From: Anthopleura xanthogrammica
Taxonomy: Eukaryota > Cnidaria > Anthozoa > Actiniaria > Actiniidae
Length of the DNA: 64,000 nucleotides
Assembly: GCA_964019055.1 (NCBI GenBank)
Contig: OZ025212.1
Location: 7,459,109-7,523,108, forward strand
Direction: 5' to 3'
Part shown: positions 1 through 13,401 of the stretch, in pieces
How positions within the stretch are numbered: the stretch's first letter is position 1
Layout of the letters: every line of letters starts with the position of its first letter
Translations under genes and position numbers: made by a program
The notes under the pieces: generated by a model
Told to the model about the DNA's origin: nothing
What the model saw: the letters and a program-made list of their open reading frames with translations, nothing else
Database searches by the model: none

Positions 1-3000
1 GATGGATTGGATGGATGTATCAGAATAAGAATGTACACTAGATGGATTGGATGGATGTATCAGAATAAGAATGTACACGAGATGGATTGGATGGGTGTAT
101 CAGAATAAGAATGTACACTAGATGGATTGGATGGGTGTATCAGAATAAGAATGTACACGAGATGGATTGGATGGATGTATCAGAATAAGAATGTACACTA
201 GATGGATTGGTTGGGCGTATCAGAATAAGAATGTACAAGAGATGGATTGGATGGATGTATCAGAATAAGAATATACACTAGATGGATTGGATGGATGTAT
301 CAGAATACGAATGTACACTAGATGGATTGGATGGATGTATCAGAATAAGAATGTACACTAGATGGATTGGATGGATGTATCAGAATAAGAATGTACACTA
401 GATGGATTGGATGGATGTATCAGAATAAGAATGTACACTAGATGGATTGGATGGATGTATCAGAATAAGAATGTACACTAGATGGATTGGATGGATGTAT
501 CAGAATAAGAATGTACACTAGATGGATTGGATGGATGTATCAGAATAAGAATGTACACTAGATGGATTGGATGGATGTATCAGAATAAGAATGTACACTA
601 GATGGATTGGATGGGTGTATCAGAATAAGAATGTACACTAGATGGATTGGATGGGTGTATCAGAATAAGAATGTACACGAGATGGATTGGATGGGTGTAT
701 CAGAATAAGAATGTACACGAGATGAATTGGATGGGTGTATCAGAATAAGAATGTACACGAGATGGATTGGATGGGTGTATCAGAATAAGAATGTACACTA
801 GATGGATTGGTTGGGCGTATCAGAATAAGAATGTACAAGAGATGGATTGGATGGACGTATCAGAATAAGAATGTACACTAGATGGATTGGATGGATGTAT
901 CAGAATAAGAATGTACACTAGATGGATTGGATGGATGTATCAGAATAAGAATGTACACAAGATGGATTGGATGGATGTATCAGAATAAGAATGTACACTA
1001 GATGGATTGGATGGATGTATCAGAATAAGAATGTACACTAGATGGATTGGATGGATGTATCAGAATAAGAATGTACACTAGATGGATTGGATGGATGTAT
1101 CAGAATAAGAATGTACACTAGATGGATTGGATGGATGTATCAGAATAAGAATGTACACTAGATAGATAGGATGGATGTATCAGAATAAGAATGTACACTA
1201 GATGGATTGGATGGATGTATCAGAATAAGAATGTACACTAGATGGATTGGATGGATGTATCAGAATAAGAATGTACACTAGATGGATTGGATGGATGTAT
1301 CAGAATAAGAATGTACACGAGATGGATTGGATGGGTGTATCAGAATAAGAATGTACACTAGATGGATTGGATGGGTGTATCAGAATAAGAATGTACACGA
1401 GATGGATTGGATGGATGTATCAGAATAAGAATGTACACTAGATGGATTGGATGGATGTATCAGAATAAGAATGTACACGAGATGGATTGGATGGGTGTAT
1501 CAGAATAAGAATGTACACTAGATGGATTGGATGGGTGTATCAGAATAAGAATGTACACGAGATGGATTGGATGGATGTATCAGAATAAGAATGTACACTA
1601 GATGGATTGGTTGGGCGTATCAGAATAAGAATGTACAAGAGATGGATTGGATGGATGTATCAGAATAAGAATATACACTAGATGGATTGGATGGATGTAT
1701 CAGAATACGAATGTACACTAGATGGATTGGATGGATGTATCAGAATAAGAATGTACACTAGATGGATTGGATGGGTGTATCAGAATAAGAATGTACACTA
1801 GATGGATTGGATGGATGTATCAGAATAAGAATGTACACTAGATGGATTGGATGGATGTATCAGAATAAGAATGTACACTAGATGGATTGGATGGATGTAT
1901 CAGAATAAGAATGTACACTAGATGGATTGGATGGATGTATCAGAATAAGAATGTACACTAGATGGATTGGATGGATGTATCAGAATAAGAATGTACACGA
2001 GATGGATTGGATGGGTGTATCAGAATAAGAATGTACACTAGATGGATTGGATGGGTGTATCAGAATAAGAATGTACACGAGATGGATTGGATGGGTGTAT
2101 CAGAATAAGAATGTACACGAGATGAATTGGATGGGTGTATCAGAATAAGAATGTACACGAGATGGATTGGATGGGTGTATCAGAATAAGAATGTACACTA
2201 GATGGATTGGAAGGATGTATCAGAATAAGAATGTACACGAGATGGATTGGATGGGTGTATCAGAATAAGAATGTACACTAGATGGATTGGATGGGTGTAT
2301 CAGAATAAGAATGTACACGAGATGGATTGGATGGGTGTATCAGAATAAGAATGTACACGAGATGAATTGGATGGGTGTATCAGAATAAGAATGTACACGA
2401 GATGGATTGGATGGGTGTATCAGAATAAGAATGTACACTAGATGGATTGGTTGGGCGTATCAGAATAAGAATGTACAAGAGATGGATTGGATGGACGTAT
2501 CAGAATAAGAATGTACACTAGATGGATTGGATGGATGTATCAGAATAAGAATGTACACTAGATGGATTGGATGGATGTATCAGAATAAGAATGTACACAA
2601 GATGGATTGGATGGATGTATCAGAATAAGAATGTACATGAGATGGATTGGATGGATGTATCAGAATAAGAATGTACACTAGATGGATTGGATGGATGTAT
2701 CAGAATAAGAATGTACACGAGATGGATTGGATGGGTGTATCAGAATAAGAATGTACACGAGATAGATTGGATGGGTGTATCAGAATAAGAATGTACACGA
2801 GATGGATTGGATGGGTGTATCAGAATAAGAATGTACACTAGATGGATTTGTTGGGCGTATCAGAATAAGAATGTACACGAGATGGATTGGATGGGTGTAT
2901 CAGAATAAGAATGTACACGAGATTGATTGGATGGGCGTATCAGAATAAGAATGTACACGAGATGGATTGGATGCGTGTATCAGAATAAGAATGTGCACGA

Positions 3001-6000
3001 GATGGATTGGATGGGCGTATCAGAATAAGAATGTACTCGAGATGGATTGGATGGGTGTATCAAAATAAGAATGTGCACGAGATGGATTGGATGGACGTAT
3101 CAGAATAAGAATGTACAAGAGATGGATTGAATGGGTGTATCAGAATAAGAATGTGCACGAGATAGATTGGATGGATGTATCAGAATAAGAATGTACACTA
3201 GATGGATTGGATGGCCGTATCAGAATAAGAATGTACACTAGATGGATTGGTTGGGCGTATCAGAATAAGAATGTACAAGAGATGGATGTATCAGAATAAG
3301 AATGTACACGAGATGGATTGGATGGGTGTATCAGAATAAGAATGTACACTAGATAGATTGGATGGGTGTATCAGAATAAGAATGTACACGAGATGGATTG
3401 GATGGGTGTATCAGAATAAGAATGTACACGAGATGAATTGGATGGGTGTATCAGAATCAGAATGTACACGAGATGGATTGGATGGGTGTATCAGAATAAG
3501 AATGTACACGAGATGGATTGGATGGGTTTATCAGAATAAGAATGTACACTAGATGGATTGGATGGCCGTATCAGAATAAGAATGTACACTAGATGGATTG
3601 GTTGGGCGTATCAGAATAAGAATGTACAAGAGATGGATTGGATGGATGTATCAGAATAAGAATGTACACTAGATGGATTGGATGGATGTATCAGAATACG
3701 AATGTACACTAGATGGATTGGATGGATGTATCAGAATAAGAATGTACACGAGATGGATTGGATGGATGTATCAGAATAAGAATGTACACTAGATGGATTG
3801 GATGGATGTATCAGAATAAGAATGTACACGAGATGGATTGGATGGGTGTATCAGAATAAGAATGTACACGAGATGGATTGGATGGGTGTATCAGAATAAG
3901 AATGTACACGAGATGGATTGGATGGGTGTATCAGAATAAGAATGTACACGAGATGAATTGGATGGGTGTATCAGAATCAGAACGTACACGAGATGGATTG
4001 GATGGGTGTATCAGAATAAGAATGTACACGAGATGGATTGGATGGGTGTATCAGAATAAGAATGTACACTAGATGGATTGGATGGCCGTATCAGAATAAG
4101 AATGTACACTAGATGGATTGGTTGGGCGTATCAGAATAAGAATGTACAAGAGATGGATTGGATGGATGTATCAGAATAAGAATGTACACTAGATGGATTG
4201 GATGGATGTATCAGAATACGAATGTACACTAGATGGATTGGATGGATGTATCAGAATAAGAATGTACACGAGATGGATTGGATGGATGTATCAGAATAAG
4301 AATGTACACTAGATGGATTGGATGGATGTATCAGAATACGAATGTACACTAGATGGATTGGATGGATGTATCAGAATAAGAATGTACACGAGATGGATTG
4401 GATGGATGTATCAGAATAAGAATGTACACTAGATGGATTGGATGGATGTATCAGAATAAGAATGTACACTAGATGGATTGGATGGATGTATCAGAATAAG
4501 AATGTACACTAGATGGATTGGATGGATGTATCAGAATAAGAATGTACACTAGATGGATTGGATGGATGTATCAGAATAAGAATGTACACTAGATGGATTG
4601 TATGGATGTATCAGAATAAGAATGTACACGAGATGGATTGGATTGGTGTATCAGAATAAGAATGTACACTAGATGGATTGGATGGGTGTATCAGAATAAG
4701 AATGTACACGAGATGGATTGGATGGGTGTATCAGAATAAGAATGTACACGAGATGGATTGGATGGGTGTATCAGAATAAGAATGTACACGAGATGGATTG
4801 GATGGGTGTATCAGAATAAGAATGTACACTAGATGGATTGGATGGGTGTATCAGAATAAGAATGTGCACGAGATGGATTGGATGGACGTATCAGAATAAG
4901 AATGTACACGAGATGGATTGGATGGGTGTATCAGAATAAGAATGTGCACGAGATGGATTGGATGGATGTATCAGAATAAGAATGTACACGAGATGGATTG
5001 GATGGGTGTATCAGAATAAGAATGTACTCGAGATGGATTGGATGGGTGTATCAGAATAAGAATGTACAAGAGATGGATGTATCAGAATAAGAATGTACAC
5101 TAGATGGATTGGATGGATGTATCAGAATAAGAATGTACACTAGATGGATTGGATGGGTGTATCAGAATAAGAATGTACACTAGATGGATTGGATGGATGT
5201 ATCAGAATAAGAATGTACACTAGATGGATTGGATGGATGTATCAGAATAAGAATGTACACTAGATGGATTGGATGGATGTATCAGAATAAGAATGTACAC
5301 TAGATGGATTGGATGGATGTATCAGAATAAGAATGTACACTAGATGGATTGGATGGATGTATCAGAATAAGAATGTACACGAGATGGATTGGATGGGTGT
5401 ATCAGAATAAGAATGTACACTAGATGGATTGGATGGGTGTATCAGAATAAGAATGTACACGAGATGGATTGGATGGGTGTATCAGAATAAGAATGTACAC
5501 GAGATGAATTGGATGGGTGTATCAGAATAAGAATGTACACGAGATGGATTGGATGGGTGTATCAGAATAAGAATGTACACTAGATGGATTGGAAGGATGT
5601 ATCAGAATAAGAATGTACACGAGATGGATTGGATGGGTGTATCAGAATAAGAATGTACACTAGATGGATTGGATGGGTGTATCAGAATAAGAATGTACAC
5701 GAGATGGATTGGATGGGTGTATCAGAATAAGAATGTACACGAGATGAATTGGATGGGTGTATCAGAATAAGAATGTACACGAGATGGATTGGATGGGTGT
5801 ATCAGAATAAGAATGTACACTAGATGGATTGGTTGGGCGTATCAGAATAAGAATGTACAAGAGATGGATTGGATGGACGTATCAGAATAAGAATGTACAC
5901 TAGATGGATTGGATGGATGTATCAGAATAAGAATGTACACTAGATGGATTGGATGGATGTATCAGAATAAGAATGTACACAAGATGGATTGGATGGATGT

Positions 6001-9000
6001 ATCAGAATAAGAATGTACATGAGATGGATTGGATGGATGTATCAGAATAAGAATGTACACTAGATGGATTGGATGGATGTATCAGAATAAGAATGTACAC
6101 GAGATGGATTGGATGGGTGTATCAGAATAAGAATGTACACGAGATAGATTGGATGGGTGTATCAGAATAAGAATGTACACGAGATGGATTGGATGGGTGT
6201 ATCAGAATAAGAATGTACACTAGATGGATTTGTTGGGCGTATCAGAATAAGAATGTACACGAGATGGATTGGATGGGTGTATCAGAATAAGAATGTACAC
6301 GAGATGGATTGGATGGGCGTATCAGAATAAGAATGTACACGAGATGGATTGGATGCGTGTATCAGAATAAGAATGTGCACGAGATGGATTGGATGGGCGT
6401 ATCAGAATAAGAATGTACTCGAGATAGATTGGATGGGTGTATCAAAATAAGAATGTGCACGAGATGGATTGGATGGACGTATCAGAATAAGAATGTACAC
6501 GAGATGGATTGAATGGGTGTATCAGAATAAGAATGTGCACGAGATAGATTGGATGGATGTATCAGAATAAGAATGTACACTAGATGGATTGGATGGCCGT
6601 ATCAGAATAAGAATGTACACTAGATGGATTGGTTGGGCGTATCAGAATAAGAATGTACAAGAGATGGATGTATCAGAATAAGAATGTACACGAGATGGAT
6701 TGGATGGGTGTATCAGAATAAGAATGTACACTAGATAGATTGGATGGGTGTATCAGAATAAGAATGTACACGAGATGGATTGGATGGGTGTATCAGAATA
6801 AGAATGTACACGAGATGAATTGGATGGGTGTATCAGAATCAGAATGTACACGAGATGGATTGGATGGGTGTATCAGAATAAGAATGTACACGAGATGGAT
6901 TGGATGGGTTTATCAGAATAAGAATGTACACTAGATGGATTGGATGGCCGTATCAGAATAAGAATGTACACTAGATGGATTGGTTGGGCGTATCAGAATA
7001 AGAATGTACAAGAGATGGATTGGATGGATGTATCAGAATAAGAATGTACACTAGATGGATTGGATGGATGTATCAGAATACGAATGTACACTAGATGGAT
7101 TGGATGGATGTATCAGAATAAGAATGTACACGAGATGGATTGGATGGATGTATCAGAATAAGAATGTACACTAGATGGATTGGATGGATGTATCAGAATA
7201 AGAATGTACACGAGATGGATTGGATGGGTGTATCAGAATAAGAATGTACACGAGATGGATTGGATGGGTGTATCAGAATAAGAATGTACACGAGATGGAT
7301 TGGATGGGTGTATCAGAATAAGAATGTACACGAGATGAATTGGATGGGTGTATCAGAATCAGAACGTACACGAGATGGATTGGATGGGTGTATCAGAATA
7401 AGAATGTACACGAGATGGATTGGATGGGTGTATCAGAATAAGAATGTACACTAGATGGATTGGATGGCCGTATCAGAATAAGAATGTACACTAGATGGAT
7501 TGGTTGGGCGTATCAGAATAAGAATGTACAAGAGATGGATTGGATGGATGTATCAGAATAAGAATGTACACTAGATGGATTGGATGGATGTATCAGAATA
7601 CGAACTTACACTAGATGGATTGGATGGATGTATCAGAATAAGAATGTACACGAGATGGATTGGATGGATGTATCAGAATAAGAATGTACACTAGATGGAT
7701 TGGATGGATGTATCAGAATAAGAATGTACACTAGATGGATTGGATGGATGTATCAGAATAAGAATGTACACTAGATGGATTGGATGGATGTATCAGAATA
7801 AGAATGTACACTAGATGGATTGGATGGATGTATCAGAATAAGAATGTACACTAGATGGATTGTATGGATGTATCAGAATAAGAATGTACACGAGATGGAT
7901 TGGATTGGTGTATCAGAATAAGAATGTACACTAGATGGATTGGATGGGTGTATCAGAATAAGAATGTACACGAGATGGATTGGATGGGTGTATCAGAATA
8001 AGAATGTACACGAGATGGATTGGATGGGTGTATCAGAATAAGAATGTACACGAGATGGATTGGATGGGTGTATCAGAATAAGAATGTACACTAGATGGAT
8101 TGGATGGGTGTATCAGAATAAGAATGTGCACGAGATGGATTGGAAGGACGTATCAGAATAAGAATGTACACGAGATGGATTGGATGGGTGTATCAGAATA
8201 AGAATGTGCACGAGATGGATTGGATGGATGTATCAGAATAAGAATGTACACGAGATGGATTGGATGGGTGTATCAGAATAAGAATGTACTCGAGATGGAT
8301 TGGATGGGTGTATCAGAATAAGAATGTGCACGAGATGGATTGGATGGACGTATCAGAATAAGAATGTACAAGAGATGGATTGAATGGGTGTATCAGAATA
8401 AGAATGTCCACGAGATGGATTGGATGGATGTATCAGAATAAGAATGTACACTAGATGGATTGGATGGCCGTATCAGAATAAGAATGTACACTAGATGGAT
8501 TGGTTGGGCGTATCAGAATAAGAATGTACAAGAGATGGATGTATCAGAATAAGAATGTACACGAGATGGATTGGATGGGTGTATCAGAATAAGAATGTAC
8601 ACTAGATGGATTGGATGGGTGTATCAGAATAAGAATGTACACGAGATGGATTGGATGGGTGTATCAGAATAAGAATGTACACGAGATGAATTGGATGGGT
8701 GTATCAGAATCAGAATGTACACGAGATGGATTGGATGGGTGTATCAGAATAAGAATGTACACGAGATGGATTGGATGGGTTTATCAGAATAAGAATGTAC
8801 ACTAGATGGATTGGATGGCCTTATCAGAATAAGAATGTACACTAGATGGATTGGTTGGGCGTATCAGAATAGGAATGTACAAGAGATGGATTGGATGGAT
8901 GTATCAGAATAAGAATGTACACTAGATGGATTGGATGGATGTATCAGAATACGAATGTACACTAGATGGATTGGATGGATGTATCAGAATAAGAATGTAC

Positions 9001-11850
9001 ACGAGATGGATTGGATGGATGTATCAGAATAAGAATGTACACTAGATGGATTGGATGGATGTATCAGAATAAGAATGTACACGAGATGGATTGGATGGGT
9101 ATATCAGAATAAGAATGTACACGAGATGGATTGGATGGGTGTATCAGAATAAGAATGTACACGAGATGGATTGGATGGGTGTATCAGAATAAGAATGTAC
9201 ACGAGATGAATTGGATGGGTGTATCAGAATCAGAACGTACACGAGATGGATTGGATGGGTGTATCAGAATAAGAATGTACACGAGATGGATTGGATGGGT
9301 GTATCAGAATAAGAATGTACACTAGATGGATTGGATGGCCGTATCAGAATAAGAATGTACACTAGATGGATTGGTTGGGCGTATCAGAATAAGAATGTAC
9401 AAGAGATGGATTGGATGGATGTATCAGAATAAGAATGTACACTAGATGGATTGGATGGATGTATCAGAATACGAATGTACACTAGATGGATTGGATGGAT
9501 GTATCAGAATAAGAATGTACACGAGATGGATTGGATGGATGTATCAGAATAAGAATGTACACTAGATGGATTGGATGGGTGTATCAGAATAAGAATGTGC
9601 ACGAGATGGATTGGATGGACGTATCAGAATAAGAATGTACACGAGATGGATTGGATGGGTGTATCAGAATAAGAATGTGCACGAGATGGATTGGATGGAT
9701 GTATCAGAATAAGAATGTACACGAGATGGATTGGATGGGTGTATCAGAATAAGAATGTACTCGAGATGGATTGGATGGGTGTATCAGAATAAGAATGTGC
9801 ACGAGATGGATTGGATGGACGTATCAGAATAAGAATGTACAAGAGATGGATTGAATGGGTGTATCAGAATAAGAATGTACACGAGATGGATTGGATGGGT
9901 GTATCAGAATAAGAATGTACTCGAGATGGATTGGATGGGTGTATCAGAATAAGAATGTGCACGAGATGGATTGGATGGACGTATCAGAATAAGAATGTAC
10001 AAGAGATGGATTGAATGGGTGTATCAGAATAAGAATGTGCACGAGATGGATTGGATGGATGTATCAGAATAAGAATGTACACTAGATGGATTGGATGGCC
10101 GTATCAGAATAAGAATGTACACGAGATGGATTGGTTGGGCGTATCAGAATAAGAATGTACAAGAGATGGATGTATCAGAAAAAGAATGTACACGAGATGG
10201 ATTGGATGGGTGTATCAGAATAAGAATGTACACTAGATGGATTGGATGGGTGTATCAGAATAAGAATGTACACGAGATGGATTGGATGGGTGTATCAGAA
10301 TAAGAATGTACACGAGATGAATTGGATGGGTGTATCAGAATCAGAATGTACACGAGATGGATTGGATGGGTGTATCAGAATAAGAATGTACACGAGATGG
10401 ATTGGATGGGTTTATCAGAATAAGAATGTACACTAGATGGATTGGATGGCCGTATCAGAATAAGAATGTACACTAGATGGATTGGTTGGGCGTATCAGAA
10501 TAAGAATGTACAAGAGATGGATTGGATGGATGTATCAGAATAAGAATGTACACTAGATGGATTGGATGGATGTATCAGAATACGAATGTACACTAGATGG
10601 ATTGGATGGATGTATCAGAATAAGAATGTACACGAGATGGATTGGATGGATGTATCAGAATAAGAATGTACACTAGATGGATTGGATGGATGTATCAGAA
10701 TAAGAATGTACACGAGATGGATTGGATGGGTGTATCAGAATAAGAATGTACACGAGATGGATTGGATGGGTGTATCAGAATAAGAATGTACACGAGATGG
10801 ATTGGATGGGTGTATCAGAATAAGAATGTACACGAGATGAATTGGATGGGTGTATCAGAATCAGAACGTACACGAGATGGATTGGATGGGTGTATCAGAA
10901 TAAGAATGTACACGAGATGGATTGGATGGGTGTATCAGAATAAGAATGTACACTAGATGGATTGGATGGCCGTATCAGAATAAGAATGTACACTAGATGG
11001 ATTGGTTGGGCGTATCAGAATAAGAATGTACAAGAGATGGATTGGATGGATGTATCAGAATAAGAATGTACACTAGATGGATTGGATGGATGTATCAGAA
11101 TACGAATGTACACTAGATGGATTGGATGGATGTATCAGAATAAGAATGTACACGAGATGGATTGGATGGATGTATCAGAATAAGAATGTACACTAGATGG
11201 ATTGGATGGATGTATCAGAATAAGAATGTACACTAGATGGATTGGATGGATGTATCAGAATAAGAATGTACACTAGATGGATTGGATGGATGTATCAGAA
11301 TAAGAATGTACACTAGATGGATTGGATGGATGTATCAGAATAAGAATGTACACTAGATGGATTGTATGGATGTATCAGAATAAGAACTTACACGAGATGG
11401 ATTGGATTGGTGTATCAGAATAAGAATGTACACTAGATGGATTGGATGGGTGTATCAGAATAAGAATGTACACGAGATGGATTGGATGGGTGTATCAGAA
11501 TAAGAATGTACACTAGATGGATTGGATGGGTGTATCAGAATAAGAATGTACACGAGATGGATTGGATGGGTGTATCAGAATAAGAATGTACACGAGATGG
11601 ATTGGATGGGTGTATCAGAATAAGAATGTACACTAGATGGATTGGATGGATGTATCAGAATAAGAATGTGCACGAGATGGATTGGATGGACGTATCAGAA
11701 TAAGAATGTACACGAGATGGATTGGATGGGTGTATCAGAATAAGAATGTGCACGAGATGGATTGGATGGATGTATCAGAATAAGAATGTACACGAGATGG
11801 ATTGGATGGGTGTATCAGAATAAGAATGTACACGAGATTGATAGGATAGG
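1..11850. repeat. 40-bp satellite/minisatellite array with higher-order structure
   Basis: The whole stretch is tandem copies of a 40-bp unit that reads gatggattggatggatgtat followed by cagaataagaatgtacacta. There are about 297 copies and the array is already in progress at base 1. Common variants are atggAtg/atggGtg, ttgggcg, atggccg, and cacTa/cacGa near the unit end. Five units are shortened to 31 bp by a 9-bp deletion, starting at 3281, 5072, 6663, 8534 and 10165. Long blocks are near-identical at offsets of 3382, 1871 and 1631 bp. The array decays at about 11835-11850 into unique sequence. The 64-90 codon open frames inside it are by-products: 3 x 40 bp is an open 40-codon period whenever the units carry cacGa rather than cacTa (which gives a TAG). 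I see no gene. A heterochromatic, pericentromeric or subtelomeric satellite is possible but not shown. Confidence 0.97.
3281..3311. repeat. 31-bp truncated satellite unit (first of five)
   Basis: This unit lacks 9 bp between gatgga and tgtat. The same truncated unit recurs at 5072-5102, 6663-6693, 8534-8564 and 10165-10195, always preceded by the ttgggcg-type or an equivalent acaaga-ending unit. The shared junction shows that the deletion happened once and then spread by segmental duplication of the array. Confidence 0.9.
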
Positions 11851-12198
11851 AAGTCCTTTAATGAAAGTGATTTTTAGGACCCCCTACGGCTGCAAGGAAA
11901 TATTTACAAAAATTGAGATATTTATTAATAACTTCTTTCAAGACACCCTTTTCCAGGGTCGCAGAAATTTCATGTCCCCTTTATTTTCTCACCAATTCCC
12001 CCCCCCCCCCCCCCATCCGATAAAAAATCAGTGAACAGTAACTTGGTTTGACATCCGTATCAATACCAAAACTACTGCCAAGGCCATTATCATCATGACA
12101 AGAAGCAGATATCTCCTAAACAAAGAAGAAAATGTAATGCAAAATAATTTCCTCTAACATTTGCTGAAACGAATTGAATAAAAAACGTATTTAAGAAA
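11851..12198. other. Unique boundary sequence with a poly-C run
   Basis: This is AT-rich non-coding sequence after the satellite. It contains a run of about 17 cytosines at about 11998-12014. No gene was recognised; the 90-codon frame that enters here starts inside the satellite and is not credible. Confidence 0.6.
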
Positions 12199-12450
12199 CA
12201 TATTTTTTACAACAGTATGGATAAAAAGTTAAATTTTACACCGTGAAAAATAAGAGAGATCACTTACTGACGTTTCGGACGCTAGTCCTTCGTCGGAGTA
12301 AAAAAGACGAAGGACTAGCGTCCGAAACGTCAGTAAGTGATCTCTCTTATTTTTCACGGTGTAAAATTTAACTTTTTATCCATACTGTTTCATTAGAAAC
12401 ACCGACGCAGCCCACACTAGCTTACCGCTAGTTATCATATTTTTTACAAC
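12199..12450. mobile_element. Foldback insertion with 84-bp perfect arms and 15-bp target-site duplication
   Basis: Two perfect inverted arms of 84 bp (12211-12294 and 12306-12389) are separated by an 11-nt loop. The block lies between two copies of the direct repeat catattttttacaac (12199-12213 and 12436-12450), so the insert proper is 12214-12435. Each arm contains gacgaaggactagcgtccg followed by aaacgtcag, which also occurs in diverged form near 63334-63372 on the minus strand. A direct repeat of this length suggests retroelement-type target-primed insertion. The arms resemble the terminal, ribozyme-bearing region of Penelope-like elements, but that assignment is inference. No protein is encoded. 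Confidence 0.85.
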
Positions 12451-12619
12451 CATCACTCTGCGTACAAGGGGTGCACGCGTATCTGTCCTCGGAGACTGGC
12501 CAAGACTTTAAGTATTACAGGAATCAGTTATACTAAAATTTGCGAGCAAAAAACAGCAAAGTTCAAAATAATTTGAACAAAATAAAATTAAAATTAAAAT
12601 AAAAAACCGAAATGAAAGA

Positions 12620-12705
12620 ATAAGTAGGTATGAGTACCAGGTCACCCATCCATTTACTAACCTCCCTCAACCGGGCTTGACTCTGTCAGTCTTCGAAGCC
12701 CAAGT
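12620..12705 (-). pseudogene. 5S rRNA-like fragment (possibly 5S-derived SINE)
   Basis: On the minus strand the segment reads agcccggttgaggg, then ggttagtaaatggatgggtg, then acctggtactcatacc. This resembles the 3' half of animal 5S rRNA, where the internal control region reads GGTTAGTACTTGGATGGGAG followed by ACCGCCTGGGAATACC. The 5' half of a 5S gene is not recognisable and several positions differ, so this is a degenerate copy or the head of a SINE3-like element rather than a working gene. I compared it only with the remembered consensus. Confidence 0.4.
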
Positions 12706-13401
12706 TTTTTCCACTGGACCACGAATCCAAGAAATTGGCACAACAATAGCTGTGAAAACAATACACAATATAGACTAGACTTTTCAACATCAAATTTTCC
12801 ATCGATTCCGTGCGTGGCAGGTGGTGCAAGGGATTAGCTGTAGATATGGTCTGAGGGCCGGCTAGTCTCTCCCCTGATGCTTCGGCTAGAACATCATCCT
12901 GCGTAATCCGTACAAACAAGGGCAGAAGGACTTAATTGCCGTCAGGTCCGAGGTCCATACGACGCCTCAGATCTGCGGATGTCTTGGGGGTATGGCACGG
13001 TTGGGAATCGATTATTTTGGAATTGATTAGCAAATTTCTTTTGGAAGACCTTGGTTCGAAACCCTAACCTCAGGTATGACAAGGGGGTCGCGACCCCCCG
13101 ATCCCCCCCCCCCTGGATCCGCCCTTGATTATGTTTACAATTCTAATGTTGGGATGAACACCATCTATGGAATTATCAGTGCAAGCTCGGAGCACTCTTG
13201 CTGTCATTAATTTCTTGATGTTATAATACTGTGAAGCTCCGTTCAGTGGTAACGTTACACATTCCTTCATTTTTGCATATAAATTCGATTCACCATGTAC
13301 AATGTATATATAGATCAGCTTAACTTTTGATACTCAGTACAAACTTACTTGGATAACAAGTAAGCTTGATTTACTGACGCATACGAAAGTTTGAAGGTGT
13401 T
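12706..13401. other. Intergenic, low-complexity GC patch at 13083-13115
   Basis: No gene was recognised. Around 13083-13125 there is a poly-G/poly-C palindromic patch next to ggatccgccctt, of a kind common in repetitive invertebrate DNA. At about 13051-13065 a GGTTCGAAACC-like B-box sits without a recognisable A box. The short minus-strand frame here encodes a Gly/Ser/Arg-rich run from this patch and is not believable. Confidence 0.4.

Noticed and set aside
3358..10956. Repeated 64-70-codon open frames starting MDGCIRIRMYTRW
   Set aside because: They are read-through of the 40-bp satellite (three units give an open 40-codon period) and recur at the array's duplication offsets. No sign of a real protein.
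1..11850. CRISPR array
   Set aside because: The 40-bp units are contiguous with no unique spacers, no cas genes are present and the surrounding genes are animal.
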